This document shows, in pieces, positions 52,330-63,905 of a DNA stretch of 64,000 bases. The translations under genes and the position numbers were made by a program. Position 1 is the stretch's first letter. The number at the start of each line of letters is the position of its first letter. Source of the stretch: Branchinecta lynchi (Eukaryota; Arthropoda; Branchiopoda; Anostraca; Branchinectidae); assembly GCA_023053575.1 (NCBI GenBank), contig JAKZAP010000021.1, positions 1,695,790 through 1,759,789 on the forward strand, read 5' to 3'. The notes under the pieces were generated by a model. The model did no database searches. It saw only the letters and a program-made list of their open reading frames with translations, and was not told the DNA's origin.

Positions 52330-53012
52330 TTCTAAACTCTTAATGAATAAAATATTAGCTTATAAAGTCCTTATTGTTGACTATACATGTATATAAATTG
52401 TAATGGTGATAGGGATAGGAGAGGAATTTCTGTGAGATTGCAGCAGTAAGAAGCCTTTTCAGAAAACTCACGTTTCTTAAACGGGGAGGTCAGACGTTTG
52501 CATCGGTCATTGATTTTCATCGTCTCTTAACTAATGCATTGCGCAGAAGACTATCCAAATCAGAAGAAGGAAGCTTGTTTTTCATCGGATATTATTATGT
52601 CTCACGTGTACTTTTGGCACGAATTCCCGATGAAACGTTATGTAGCTGCAACCCTTCAGCATGCAACGCTGCCGGCCCTTTGAATCAGTTTTCCGATGAA
52701 ACGTTATGTATGCCTCGTCCCCCCGCCCACCCTAACATTTTGGCTAGTAACGCCCCTGCCTATATGGTGGATGAACTGGCCATTAGGAAACATTCACTGC
52801 CAGAAGATTGATAACATAACACAAGGATGCGCAGTTTCAACAGGCGACACTTTGGATGTAATCTGTTATGATTCTGAAAGCGTTATGCATAACAAGCATT
52901 GCCAGAAGACACGAAAAACCGCCGAAAAGGTACTTTTTTGTTACTCATCATGATATCGCAAAGTCAGTGTGAGCGATGACACGACATTCTGAGACCAAAA
53001 ACTATAACCCTC
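52330..53012. repeat. Intergenic with MITE relics
   Basis: CCTAACATTTTGGCTAGTAACGCCCCTG at about 52730-52757 is the end of an M1 MITE. CACTGCCAGAAGATTGATAACA to about 52910 matches the inner part of the foldback MITE at 58934-59320. Confidence 0.5.
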
Positions 53013-53375
53013 GGTTCGCACAGAGCGAATCGCGGCGATGAACGAGATTTTTCAATTGCGGTGAAAGAAGATTTTTATCGCCTGGATGTTCACACTGAAT
53101 TTTCGTCGGGAACAGTTTCAACGCGAAAAATAATTAAAATAATTAAAAATAACCCTTAAAATAATTAAAATAATAAATTTTTCTAAACGTGAATCATTAA
53201 AGGGTCGTCCATGTTGCTGTTGCGTGCATAACATCGTACTGTCGCCCGATTAAAGTTGAATTTTCCCAAAATTGAAAATCGCCTGACGAAGCAACAGAAA
53301 TCGCCGATTTTGGAGACAAAAATCTCAGCGATGGCCGAGATCGCCTCAGTATGAACGTCTGTGTGAACTTAACGT
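53013..53375. mobile_element. TIR element, ~360 bp
   Basis: GGTTCGCACAGAGCG...GCGGCGATGAACGAGATTTT on the left faces AAAATCTCAGCGATGGCCGA and CTGTGTGAAC on the right, imperfect TIRs over about 45 bases. TAA occurs next to both ends but not at symmetric positions, so the TSD is uncertain. No ORF. Confidence 0.6.
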
Positions 53376-53603
53376 AAGACGTCCTTCTCTGAGCATGAAC
53401 GTTTAATAACTGAGTGACACTAGTACAAAATCATACGACATACTTTGCGCCATTCATTCCAATTCTGTTCCGAGCGACGCTACTGAGCGTCACCCGAGCT
53501 GTGGCATGGGTGGGAGCCGACAATCAGGAATTGCTTTTTTGGCTCTTCGTGGCAATGCTTGTTATGCACGGTATTTTACGCATTACATTTTTATAATACT
53601 CTT

Positions 53604-54090
53604 GATGACTATCTCTCCTTGCCGATACATAGAGCGTGTTCCATCCTACTTACCATAGTTACTACGCATGACGTCACGAATTCTGGCTTTTTGCCGTCAA
53701 GGCTGGAACGATTTTTCTATTTTCCAGCAGGATCTCACGCCAGGGGCGAATCCGACCAATCACGTTCCAGAGATGCGTAGTTACTACGCTTACCACGCTC
53801 CCGAGCATGGTAAGCAAATAGTAACTATTAGTTACTATTCCGACAAGGTTGGAACGGTCAGCGTAGTAACTTTTCGTGAGGATGGAACGGAAATAGTAAC
53901 TAATAGTAACTATTGTTACAAGGGTGGAACACGCTCATAATCTCCGGCCTCTCCGGGTATCTAGCAGAAGAAAGGCAGGTGATTGATTGACACAGGATTT
54001 GAGTCGTTGAGTTTAGTCGTACGGACACGCTAACTCCTTCTTCCTGAGAATCGCTGGCGTGTTTTGTACTTAGTCATATAGAGTATCACA
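53604..54090 (+). repeat. Repeat R7, copy split by MITE C
   Basis: GATGACTATCTCTCCTTGCC on the left and TCTCCGGCCTCTCCGGGTA to TAGTCATATAGAGTA on the right match 9255-9465. No coding function is recognised. Confidence 0.75.
53632..53936 (+). mobile_element. MITE family M2, copy C (305 bp, ATA TSD)
   Basis: Nearly identical to copy B. TIRs GAGCGTGTTCCA/TGGAACACGCTC. The 3-bp flanks are ATA at 53629-53631 and 53937-53939. The insertion lies in repeat R7, whose uninterrupted form is at 9255-9465. Confidence 0.9.
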
Positions 54091-54832
54091 ACATGTTAAA
54101 TTTTTTGAAACTGCGCATCCTTGTCTTACCTGTTACGAAACTTCTGACAGTGTTGTCATTAAAAATAGATCAATGCTGTACGAATAGTCTAACGTGAAAA
54201 GAAAAGAATTTCTACCCCTATATTTTGTTAAAAATAAAACAACTTTTAAAATAAAAAAACACGATAATTGTTCCAAACTGCAGTTAGGAACATGTAAATT
54301 TGACGAGTCTTCGTTGATTTTTGATGCATTACGATGCTTTATTTATGAATCGAGTGCTTAAAACATAGACACATGTGCAGCCAGAGCTTTTACAAATTTT
54401 AAAAATATTACTGATTTATTCATCATTTGATTAGATTTATAATTTAGCGACTAACCAAAGGGTAACCAGTCCTTGGGCTTACCTGTCTACAAAGGCCGAA
54501 ATTGATCAAGACCACCAAAGGTGAGCACAATCGAAACCAAATTATCTCTGTTCACTCCTAGTACTCCAGTCAAGGAGGGCATTATGCAAGGTCAGGTCTT
54601 GGCGTCTTTCTAAATTGCGGATTTGCGAAATCGAACATGCACACGACCTCATCATAGAGAATTTAAATAATATAGACACCCCCGACACTTAAATTTGTTT
54701 AGGCAAGTACTAGCTTCACCTCCACAGTTTCGTAACAGGCAACGGGCGTTTGGGCATCCTATCGTTAAATGTTACGAGAGTATTATTTATTTATTTTTAT
54801 TTGTTTATTTCTGACCCGCTTTGTGGTTACAC
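54091..54832. other. Intergenic with a small LINE remnant
   Basis: 54090-54160 holds, on the - strand, ACACTGTCAGAAGTTTCGTAA, part of the 58934 foldback family. At about 54540-54610 the + strand reads TKLSLFTPSTPVKEGIMQGQ, which resembles the LINE RT 'v..GV.QG..LsP' motif. Confidence 0.45.
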
Positions 54833-56692
54833 CGATCACCCCCCCCCCCCACCCATTGTGGCCGAAGACGACTTGGAACAATAAACGTCGTATCTCTTAA
54901 TCCCCTCTTCCCGTCGATCAACTTTAACTGAAATCGGGGCAAAGCCTATCTGCAAATTTCCGCCCCCCCCCCTCCCTTGGCCGAATCCGTCCTGGACGCC
55001 AAATAACAAAGCTAGGTCGCATAAACTCTGCACTGTCCAACTTGCATCCCTTTCGGTCCATCCGTTTGGTTGTTGTGCATGTCAAAAGCCCCCCCCCCCC
55101 CAAAATTCCTCCAACCGTGGTCGCATATAGTTCGACCGCATGCTTTGCATGTGTAGGTCATCAATTCTTATCACCTATTAAGTTTCACTCGAATCAGACC
55201 ACTCGTTCGCAATTTGCAGAAGTCAATTTCGATATTTTCCTTCCCTCACTCCCCCAAAAATGCTCGGATCTAGGAACGGAATTTTCCGGAGGCATGTTGT
55301 GTCGGGTTATTAAGTCAACTAAGTCGGATCACTAATGAGCCTGCATTAGGAACTATCCTAACTCGCGTTTACCGGAATTCTGGGAAACCCCCTCCAACTC
55401 CCCCCACGTCGCCCCGAAACCATCTGGCTCCGTCAATTTCGTATGTAGGACTAATGCTTGTTCTTTCCACTACGTTCCGTCCCAATCCCTCTGCTTTAAG
55501 AGTTTCATGAATTTCCCGGCCGCCCCCCATCCCTCCACAGGTATCCAATCCGACCCGGACTTGACACAGAACATCTGAGGCGATATCTATTTCCACCTGA
55601 CAGGTTTCATTCAAATCCTTTCAACCGTTTAAAAGTTATGCATGCCACTAGATTCTCGATTCCCCATCCACCCACTCCCCCCACGATGGTCGGATCGGGG
55701 AAACGAATATTCTCAAGTCAATCTGTTTGGATCCCTGACATACCTGCCAAGTTTCATTGTCCTAGCACATCAGAAAGTCAACCGAACTCGCGGGATCGCT
55801 AGAAATATCCGCCCCCCCCCCCCACAACTCACAGTGCCCGGATCCGGTCCGGTTATGTCAGTGACGTATCTAGGACTTGTGCTTGTTTTTCCCACCAAGT
55901 TTCATCCCGATCCCTCCACTCTAACCGTTTCTCAAGATTTCCGGTACCCTCCTCCAACTAACCCCAGTGTCATCAGATCCGGTCCGAGTTTAAAGTGGGA
56001 CGTCTGAGACACAAGGTCATGGAAACGACTATTCTCAAGTCAATCTGTTCAGGTCCCTGACATGCCTGCCAAGTTTCATCGTCCTATTACATCAGGAAGT
56101 CAACAGAATCCGCGGGAACGCTAGAAATCCCCCCCACAACTCACAGTGCCCAGATCCGGTCCGGTTAGGTCAGTGACGTATCTAGGACTTGTGCTTGTTT
56201 TTCCCACCAAGTTTCATCCCGATCCCTCCACTCTAACCGTTTCTCAAGATTTCCGGTACCCTCCTCCAACTAACTCCAGTGTAATCGGATCCGGTCCGAG
56301 TTTAAAGTGGGAAGGTCTGAGACACAAGGTCATGGAAACGACTATTCTCAAGTCAATCTGTTCAGGTCTCTGAAATGCCTGCCAACTTTCATTTCCTAGC
56401 GCATCAGGAAGCACCGAATTCGCGGGATCACTAGAAATTCGCCCCCCTCCCAACTCCCCCAAAAGGGAGTTGATATAATTGTTCGGTTATAATGTGCACT
56501 TTAAGGAGGTCGGATCAGGAAAATGACTATTTCCAAGTTATTCTTGGCCGAGTCCCTGCATATGCCTGCCAAGTTTCATCGTCCTAGCACATCTGCAAGT
56601 AACCTATAACTCGCAATCGCGGGGCCGAAAGAGCGATGGAATTGCGATCGGTAGCCTATTTGGCACTTGGCCGAAGGGTGCCATACAAACCT
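54833..56692 (+). repeat. R1 modular repeat element, copy f, with internal duplication
   Basis: The right hairpin TGGCACTTGGCCGAAGGGTGCCA is at about 56660-56683. The left hairpin is missing. A block at about 55805-56050 recurs almost exactly at 56125-56370 (TATCTAGGACTTGTGCTTG, GTACCCTCCTCCAACTAAC), a duplication of about 320 bases. No ORF is credible. Confidence 0.85.
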
Positions 56693-57077
56693 ATGTCCGC
56701 GCAGTGGCTCGGGGTTACAGAGGTTTTAACATGTATTGATATGTATTATATAAAATGATTACACGTATTTATATGTGGTTAGATGCGTTTGTTTTTGGAT
56801 GCAGATATTTTGTCAATTTGGCTGTTGTCCTTTTCCATCTTTCTTTATTTTCTTAAGTGGGATAATCCGTATTTTGCTTTGTTCCTTATCAATCAATCAA
56901 TCAATCAAAAAACTTTGTTCCTTATGATAAATACATACATAGACACTCCCCGTTTGAGAAGAAAAGACCCGGTGTCAAAGGAACTTTGTGAAAAATAGGT
57001 GCAGGCGATCATCGATCTGTGGTACGAAGATTCACATTATTTCCAAAACTTGAACAGAAAATAGTTAAAAGTCTTTG

Positions 57078-57156
57078 TGTTTTATTTATTTTCTTTCATT
57101 TACTCCTCTTTATAAAAATGGCGGGTTATAAATAAATTACTTACTTACTTACTTCG
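57078..57156 (+). repeat. LINE family L-A 3' end, copy d
   Basis: TTTTATTTATTTTCTTTCAT...TGGCGGGTTATAAATAAATT followed by ACTTACTTACTTACTT; the + strand form of the L-A tail. 57157-58109 holds no recognised gene, only a C-tract at 57838-57854. Confidence 0.75.
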
Positions 57157-58109
57157 AAACAGGTGTAAATAAGAAAACTTACGCTCATTTTCCCTTATAG
57201 GTTTACCTCGCTTTTTCCTCTGTGACTTTCAAATCCACTCTGGCCTCCGTGAACTCGGCCAGAACAGTTTTTATCACTCAACATTATTTCACGAATATAA
57301 AGTAAAATATCTAAGGGACCTCTTACCCCCAAGCCCATTTACTGAGTGAGAAATGATTGATAAGAAAGTCAAAACTGAGAAGATTTTGTACCTCGTACTA
57401 CGCGGTTCACTGATTACAAATGAGACATATCTGATACGACTTGCTAACAGTCTTTAGTTGACTAGAAGGGAATATGGCACGAAACAGTTGGACACTTTTA
57501 TAGCCTTCTAGCCTAACCAAAACGAGACACACGTTATTGTGACCACAAAAAGGCCGTGAAACTGATATTTTATTTAAGTTGTTTCCAAGAGCCAAACAAG
57601 TTCAAGACCATTCTATACAAACTTCGCAAACCAAGCCACAAAATATCGAATTGCGTCAAGGAAGAAGAAGAAGAAAATCAGAACAAGGTTTCTGACCTTC
57701 CTCGTTTTAGATTCGACAGGTTTTCATGGCAATTATAAAACCACAGTCACTGCTGCGTTGCAGTTTACATGAAGACGTTCAAGTCCTTTTTTTTATATAG
57801 ATAGTAATCATCTTTTCACCCCACGCTACTCTGACAACCCCCCCCCCCCCCCCCAGCTTCTTTGTGTGTGCACATAGAAGGACCTTTCCATTCCACGGAC
57901 TGATTTATTTAAGAGGGTCCAAAACAACCCTGTTAAGAGCAGTGCTTCCGCTCCAGAATTCAGGAGAAATCAAGAGATTCAGCAATCCAAAAAATTAAGA
58001 GATTTATAAGGAGAAGTTCTAGAAATCACAAGTTTCTAAGGAGATTTGATTAGGAGGGGACTTGTATTTATAGTTTATTTGTCAAAGAGGGAAATATTTA
58101 AAGTATAGG

Positions 58110-58345
58110 TACGGACTGGAGAGCGACAAACAGACACGTCAACTGAACTTTGTTCGAGCGATACTTCGGCCTTTCTTGGCAAGGGTCCTCTTCAGGCTCA
58201 AACCACTCAATCTGGGAAGTGAAGTTCAGTTCCCAGCGCTGGCAATTAGCCTGAAGAGGACCATTGCCAAGAACGATCGAAATAGTTTAGTTGACGTATC
58301 CGTTTGTCACTATCAACTATGATTCGCACAGCTTTGGCTTAAACA
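58110..58345. repeat. Minimal inverted pair of Penelope hammerhead-like ends
   Basis: A - strand unit (TCTTCAG 58189-58195; the GAAA box has decayed to GAAG) faces a + strand unit (CTGAAGA 58251-58257, GAAA 58279-58282, GTATC 58296-58300). Only about 55 bases lie between them, including an imperfect hairpin CTGGGAA...TTCCCAG. No ORF. Confidence 0.75.
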
Positions 58346-58892
58346 ATATTTTTGTGTAGACTGATCGGCCCCTGAAGGAAATAAAACTTACGGAGGTAGG
58401 GATCCTCCAAAAAGGAACAGAAAATTTAATACTAAACAAGTATGAAAGTACAAGTACCCTCAAAACGATCCTCATGCAATTTATGGTAAAAACAACATGC
58501 GATTCTTTTCCGGTTTAATTACAATTTATAGCATCGATTATAAAATAAATATTGTAGTTTGAAATTTTTGATTATTAAAGGTTTTTCTAGTTTCCATGGT
58601 TTTGTGTCTGGTGGAGTTATTTTTCATGCGTAGTGATTTGGTTGGGTTTGGAATTCTTGTGAGTGGTTTTGATGATTTGCGGACAGGAGAGAAAATATAT
58701 ACAAATTATTAAAGAAAATAAGAATTATAAGTAGAAACGATTAAAGAACATTTTTGGAAGGTAACTGAAAATTTAAAGAATATGTACAAGTTTGTATGAA
58801 GATTTTGTTTGAAAGAGCTGGTGATGTTCAAAAGCTTAAGGAAATATTACGATTACCGAGGGGAAATATTACACCGAGTGGTGCCCATTATC
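58346..58892. other. No recognised gene
   Basis: AT-rich sequence leading to an A tract of about 28 at 58901-58928. No element boundary recognised other than the tract. Confidence 0.4.
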
Positions 58893-58899
58893 GTAGCCC

Positions 58900-58930
<31 letters not shown>

Positions 58931-58933
58931 CTA

Positions 58934-59320
58934 CACTGTCAGAAGTTTCATAACAGATTGCCCATAACACTTTCAAGAATAACACCTTTTTCACTTAGAA
59001 ATAAAGTGTTATCACCAATTACGTTTATACTATTTCGTGCCTAGATCTCCAACAACACCTTCAACAGGTAAAAATACTATACTGTCAGAAGTTACATAAG
59101 GACAACAGAAGGATGCGTGGTTTCATCAGATAAAACTTTGGGATGTTATCTGTTATGTTTCTTTCGTTCCCGTTAGTATTTTTGTTACCAATTGAAGGTG
59201 TTGTTGGAGATCTAGGCACGAAATACTGTAAACTTAACTGGTCATAACACTTTATTTCTAAGTGAAAAGGTGTTATTCTGAAAGTGTTATACGCTATCTG
59301 TTATGAAACTTCTTACAGTG
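58934..59320. mobile_element. Foldback MITE with ~150-bp inverted arms
   Basis: CACTGTCAGAAGTTTCATAA on the left and TTATGAAACTTCTTACAGTG on the right. The arms pair over about 150 bases each, including GATCTAGGCACGAAATA/TATTTCGTGCCTAGATC, around a loop of about 80. TA lies on both sides (58932-58933, 59321-59322). The loop itself contains another CTGTCAGAAGTTACATAA block, so an older family member is nested or duplicated inside. No ORF. Confidence 0.85.
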
Positions 59321-59709
59321 TATGCAAGCTTCAAACAATAGAATAAAAAATAGTTAAAAAGGAAGAAAGTAAACGTAGTTAACCATCTCTGCACATTCCT
59401 TGTAAAGTCATACTTGACTTCCCCATTTTAATACGCCTTTCGAGATGCCGCCTCTAAACCCAGTCTCTTCAAGCCCGTTCCCTCCCCCATAGATTAAGCC
59501 TAAGGTTGCTCATTTCAACAGTATAGGAGTGCTGAGAATAAAATACATTTTTGTGCCGAACAGAAACGCACAACTTCGGTGTCGAGTTCCAGCCTCCAGG
59601 CCAGGCTCGACAAAAGAATAATGGCCAATATGGCTATTCGGAAAAATCAGGAGCCCTCAAAAAAACATGGATCTCCTGATAAATCAGGAGAAGTGGAAGC
59701 ACTGGTTAA

Positions 59710-59900
59710 AGGCCCGTTCACAAGCATGCATAATCAAGCAAAGCTGCCTAGCCACGTGTCCAGGTATAGCCAGGCACCGAGTTCTAGAACCTGGAACTCC
59801 GTGCCTGGACCAAAATCTGTGCCTAGGCGTTGGTGTGAGCGGTGTTGCTAGGCACGTGCCTAGATATCTGCGTTTGGCTAGGCATGCTTTTAAACGGCGT
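59710..59900 (+). mobile_element. TTAA-flanked palindromic MITE (191 bp)
   Basis: AGGCCCGTTCACAAGCATGC on the left pairs with GCATGCTTTTAAACGGCGT on the right. TTAA lies at 59706-59709 and 59901-59904. The middle has CCAGGCACCGAGTTC facing GAACTCCGTGCCTGG (imperfect) and several TGCCTAGC/GCTAGGCA pairs. A piggyBac-like target is inferred from TTAA. Confidence 0.75.
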
Positions 59901-59904
59901 TTAA

Positions 59905-60590
59905 GCGTCTCAAATCGAAGGAACGTCTTCTGCACCTACATTTGTATTCTACGAGAAATGCGGACATGTTGATGCATGACCAGAGAACTACAAGTAGAGC
60001 AGGATTTGTGATTAGAAATAGTATGGTATTTGCAAAAAAATTAAGATTCGTGTCAGAGTTAGGGAGGCTGAAAACATATTTATTTTTAAGAGTAAACTAA
60101 CAAGGCATAAGATGGGAGGTGATAAGGGGGGGGGGGGGGGGCTTGGACTCCGGGAGGGACTGGGTGGGGGTGGTGGACTGAGGCAGGAGCGGGTAAATGA
60201 TTATTAAATGAAGGTTGTTCATGAAATGTGAAGAAATCACTCTGGGTTTAGAGGCCTTGAGGCTTTTCAAGAGTGACGCAGTAAACTGTATTTTATTTTT
60301 TTAGGATTTTGCTGCACGTGGTTTGATATAAAAAAAAAGAACTGAAATGAACTTTACATTAGGAACCAAATCGAAGGCTATGACTAAGGGGTCAAGGCGA
60401 AGGGGTCCTTGTCCTTGGGTTATTGCATGGGAATTGGTCTCCCTGAGAAATTAGGGCAAGACCTAGATCCAAAAAGAAATTTGGAGTTGGGACGATAATG
60501 AAAAATTGGGCAGTAGCTTGGTGGGTTTGTTTTTATTTTTTTTAAAATCGAGTCTTATTTTTATTGTAGTTGTCTCAGAGGCAATATTTT
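59905..60590. other. No recognised gene
   Basis: Contains a G-run at about 60126-60140. No ORF or element ends recognised. Confidence 0.4.
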
Positions 60591-60647
60591 TTTTTTTTGG
60601 GGGGGGGGGGGGGAAGCTCCCCTCCTCCCACCCATCCCCCCCCGGTA

Positions 60648-60760
60648 TAGATGTAAAATTTCAATACCTCCATTGTATCTTGCAAAAATTGCAAATATTT
60701 GCCGAATGTGAAAATTGCGGAAAACTAAAAATAAAGCTGAAAAATAAGATACTAAGCTAG
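60648..60760 (+). repeat. Terminal fragment of element M4
   Basis: TATAGATGTAAAATTTCAATACC to GAAAAATAAGATACTAAGCT matches the reverse complement of 26018-26126. Only one end is present, next to a T/G tract at 60586-60613. Confidence 0.75.
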
Positions 60761-60887
60761 ATTGTGTTGTTCCCACAAATTTGAATGAATCAGATGACCG
60801 CCGAGGACCTCGCTCAAGGTTACGCTTCGTCTTCTGTCGCACCCCGTATCACTGGCCAACAATAAGGACCATTCCAGGCTTGCTACA

Positions 60888-61103
60888 ATAAATGAATGAA
60901 TGAATGAATGAATTTTATTACCCGTAAAGTGTAAAACACAAAATACGGAGTATAATGAAAGAAACAAAACGATAAATAACAAAAAAACAACAACAAACAA
61001 ACTAAACAAAACAACATAAACAAGCTAACCAGCATCAATATGAAAGAATGTCCGCAGAGGGTCATAAGTGTGAATCAAGTTAATAGTCTTTTTACACAGG
61101 TAA
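60888..61103 (-). repeat. LINE-type 3' end with (ATTC)n tail, copy 2
   Basis: (AATG)5 then AATTTTATTACCCGTAAAGTG, with the same body as 3307-3525, in the same orientation. It ends near TTTTTACACAGGT. Confidence 0.75.
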
Positions 61104-62429
61104 TTAAAACCTCGATATTTTGATCCTATTTTCGCCATTTTAGCTTGACAGGAAGTAACATTTGCAATTCCTAAGAATAAGAAAGGGTTTTTACTTTGTT
61201 AGAAACTTAGAAACCTTGTGTCTTTTTTTTCGTCGTCGTCTACTGTTTCAACAAAGAATTTTCGAATTGTAGATCATATCTTCAAAAAAAGGGCTCCTGA
61301 TTTAAATAAATTTTATTTCGATAAAAGGGATCTCCTACTAGACCTAATCGATATTCTTAAAGGGGGCTCCGGAGACTCTGTAGAGCTAGTGGCTTTCGAG
61401 TGAGTTTCAAGCGTTTGACAATGCCTCGAGACTTTTTTGACGTGGAATTTCCTGTGCTCAAAACGTTTCCAAATGCACTAAACGAGTGAGTTTGGAGTGC
61501 TGGAGTCCCCCATTAAGAATATCGAACAGATCTAGTTGGAAGTCTCATTTATTGAAATCGAAACTAGTTCAATGTTTCGCGTATCAATGTTTTTCTTTAT
61601 CATTACAATTCCACTTCCACCTTATTAATTGTTATAGCTGCTCCGGTGGCATCGCTCTCCAGTGAGTTTCTTTAGGCATGAACTTTCACAAACTGGTTAG
61701 TTTTCCGGATGTGGTGCAGTATATTTCTTTGTCTATAGTTTCTAAGCTCTTTAACTCTTCGTCCGACAGGTAGGCTATATTATACGGTATCCCCCCTACC
61801 CCCCCCCCCCCCCATCTCGCCCAATCACTTCAAAACACTCCTGCGTCTCGGGCAAAACCCAGTTTTTGGTTTGGAAAAAAAAATAAAAAAATAACGAGGG
61901 ATAATATTTTTGTAAACAAGAAGTTCTAAATGAAAGAAAATTTTATGGAAAGGATATTAAGAAAGGAAAAGTAAAGACAATTTTAAGGTTTTAAGGATGT
62001 GATGAAAATGGTAAAATGAGAAATAAGTGTCAAAAAAGGAAATAAGAAAGAATACTAAAAACTAAACGTAGAGGTAGAGGAAAGTGTAGGTGACGCTAAA
62101 TATAGCCTATAGGTCAGTCATTAATAAAAAAAAATAAAAAAAAATAGAATATTAGATGTTAGGACCGTTGGCATCACCGAGGGAAAGTGGAAGCGTAGAC
62201 ACCTGGCCAAATCAGTTTGGACAGGAAGAACAGAAAAGATACTACGCGGCAAATAATTTTTTTTGATATTTGCTCTTTAATAATTAATTTAGAAAAACAA
62301 AAAAACACCCCTGCGTCCCAGAATCCCGAAGAACGATTTTGCCGAAACCCCTGGTTTACATAGGTGTAGAACAAAGGAGTTCGATGTATTCGGTCTTCTT
62401 ATCTTTATATTATAGTAATTCGACAATAA
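61104..62429. other. No recognised gene
   Basis: An open frame at 61218-61403 (VDHIFKKRAPDLNKFYFDKR...) has no recognised domain or clear splice sites. AAACACTCCTGCGTCTCGGG (61834) and AAACACCCCTGCGTCCCAGA (62301) are direct repeats of unknown meaning. Confidence 0.35.
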
Positions 62430-62930
62430 TTGCCTGAGATCTATTTTGAAAATACATTGGACGGAGAGAATAAGAAACGACCGAATGACAAATCATCTCC
62501 CATCCTCGATGACATTAGAAAGCGGCAATGGATGTGTTGGCGGCATATGGTGCGATATGGTCACCCCAGGACAACCTGGACGCCCGGGTTCTCGGGTGAC
62601 TGGTTTATTTGAAGATGTATTGTTTAGTTTTTATGGGTTTTTTTAGAAGCGTTTACTGTGATTTTGTGTAAAGTAAAGAATAACCTAGCATAACCTAACC
62701 TAAATGGGTAATGGAAGGCTGCCACACGACATATTGTGTTGGACACCCCCTGGCCTCTGCAAGTCAGGGAAACCCCAAATGACCATTGGCGGGTCGTTAG
62801 AGAAGGAGGCGAAGCTGGCGATGTGTTCGATGGAAGAGCTTTGGTCGATGGCTCACGACATGTCGTCATGGCGAACCACTTTTGTTGCCTTATACCCCTC
62901 CAGGCGTAGGAGGACCTAAGTCTAAGTCTA
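62430..62930 (+). pseudogene. LINE C-terminal remnant
   Basis: Two frames hold the usual end of a LINE protein. HWTERIRNDRM plus DIRKRQWMCWRHMVR is the '.r.l.WlGHv.Rm' block. MAHDMSSWRTTFVALYPS near the end is the 'a.DR..WR..v.al' block. About 110 bases with AACCTAACCTAAA separate them, perhaps an insertion. It is frameshifted. Confidence 0.7.
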
Positions 62931-63803
62931 TCTTTACACTGACAGAAACAGCTTGACATACAGATGTACTGGAACAGATGAATCACCCTTTCCCGCCAAA
63001 CCAAACCCAGTCAAACTGCCAACTTCGACAAATCGGAAAACGAAGCTGGAACGGATTGATTTAGCATGTAGCCTTATCCCTGTACCAAATCTTTAAAGTT
63101 CAATGGGCACATCAAACTACCCCAATCCCACTCTGTAACAACCTAGGAACAATGCTTACCCCGTAGATCAGCAGCTTTTTCAACATTTTCCTCTCTGTGA
63201 TATTTCAAAGCGTAATTTTTAGGCCAGTACATGCTCAATTTACTAGCTTGGAAAGAAAAAGAAAAAGTGATGTTTCTTATAGTACTTAATAGGTCTTTAT
63301 TTTATGCATAAATCAGATTGTATAATTCAGATTTGGATAGATTATTTGTTTTTGAATGGTTTTTGTACCTATGTTATTTTTTATAAGCTTACTGCGTATT
63401 CTGGTACATTTTATAAAGCAAGCTAGTCAAGCTTCACAACACTATTCCACAAAGAAAAACTTTGAATAGGCACTTTAAGCCATGGAACTTCTGATGAAAC
63501 ACTAGAATAATCAGGTAAACTGCATCTACGGCTTGACTGTGGTGATGTCTCAAATATATCCTTTTCTATCAAGCATTGCTGGCAGTTTTTGATTTTCCTG
63601 CCACGATATCCCAGCTCCTAAGATTTGGATCGCCCAAATGCCAGAGAGGTAAAGACAAAGGATAACAAGAAAACGGCCGATTTTCGTAGCACCTTCTAAA
63701 GGAAGTCGGAAATGTTTATTTGTGAAGCATTTAATACAAAGTAAAGCATTAGAAGAGTCCATTGTGCTTTCAAACATTAAGGCTTTCTGGCCGAAGATTG
63801 AAA
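62931..63803. other. No recognised gene
   Basis: AT-rich sequence, open frames short and without domains. Confidence 0.4.
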
Positions 63804-63905
63804 ATTAGTGTCTTTTTCTGTATTTATGTCTTTATTTATTTTCTTTTATTTACTCCGCTTTTTCGAAATGGCGGGTTACAAATAAATTACTTACTTACTT
63901 TTACT
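63804..63905 (+). repeat. LINE family L-A 3' end, copy e
   Basis: TATTTATTTTCTTTTATTTA, CTCCGCTTTTTCGAAATGGCG and AAATAAATTACTTACTTACTT, the best preserved copy of the L-A tail. The remaining 95 bases of the window show nothing. Confidence 0.8.

Noticed and set aside
55642..56007. 121-codon frame with repeated KFHPDPSTLTVSQDF text
   Set aside because: The repetition comes from the R1 DNA modules; the same text appears in several frames and orientations without start, stop or splice logic.
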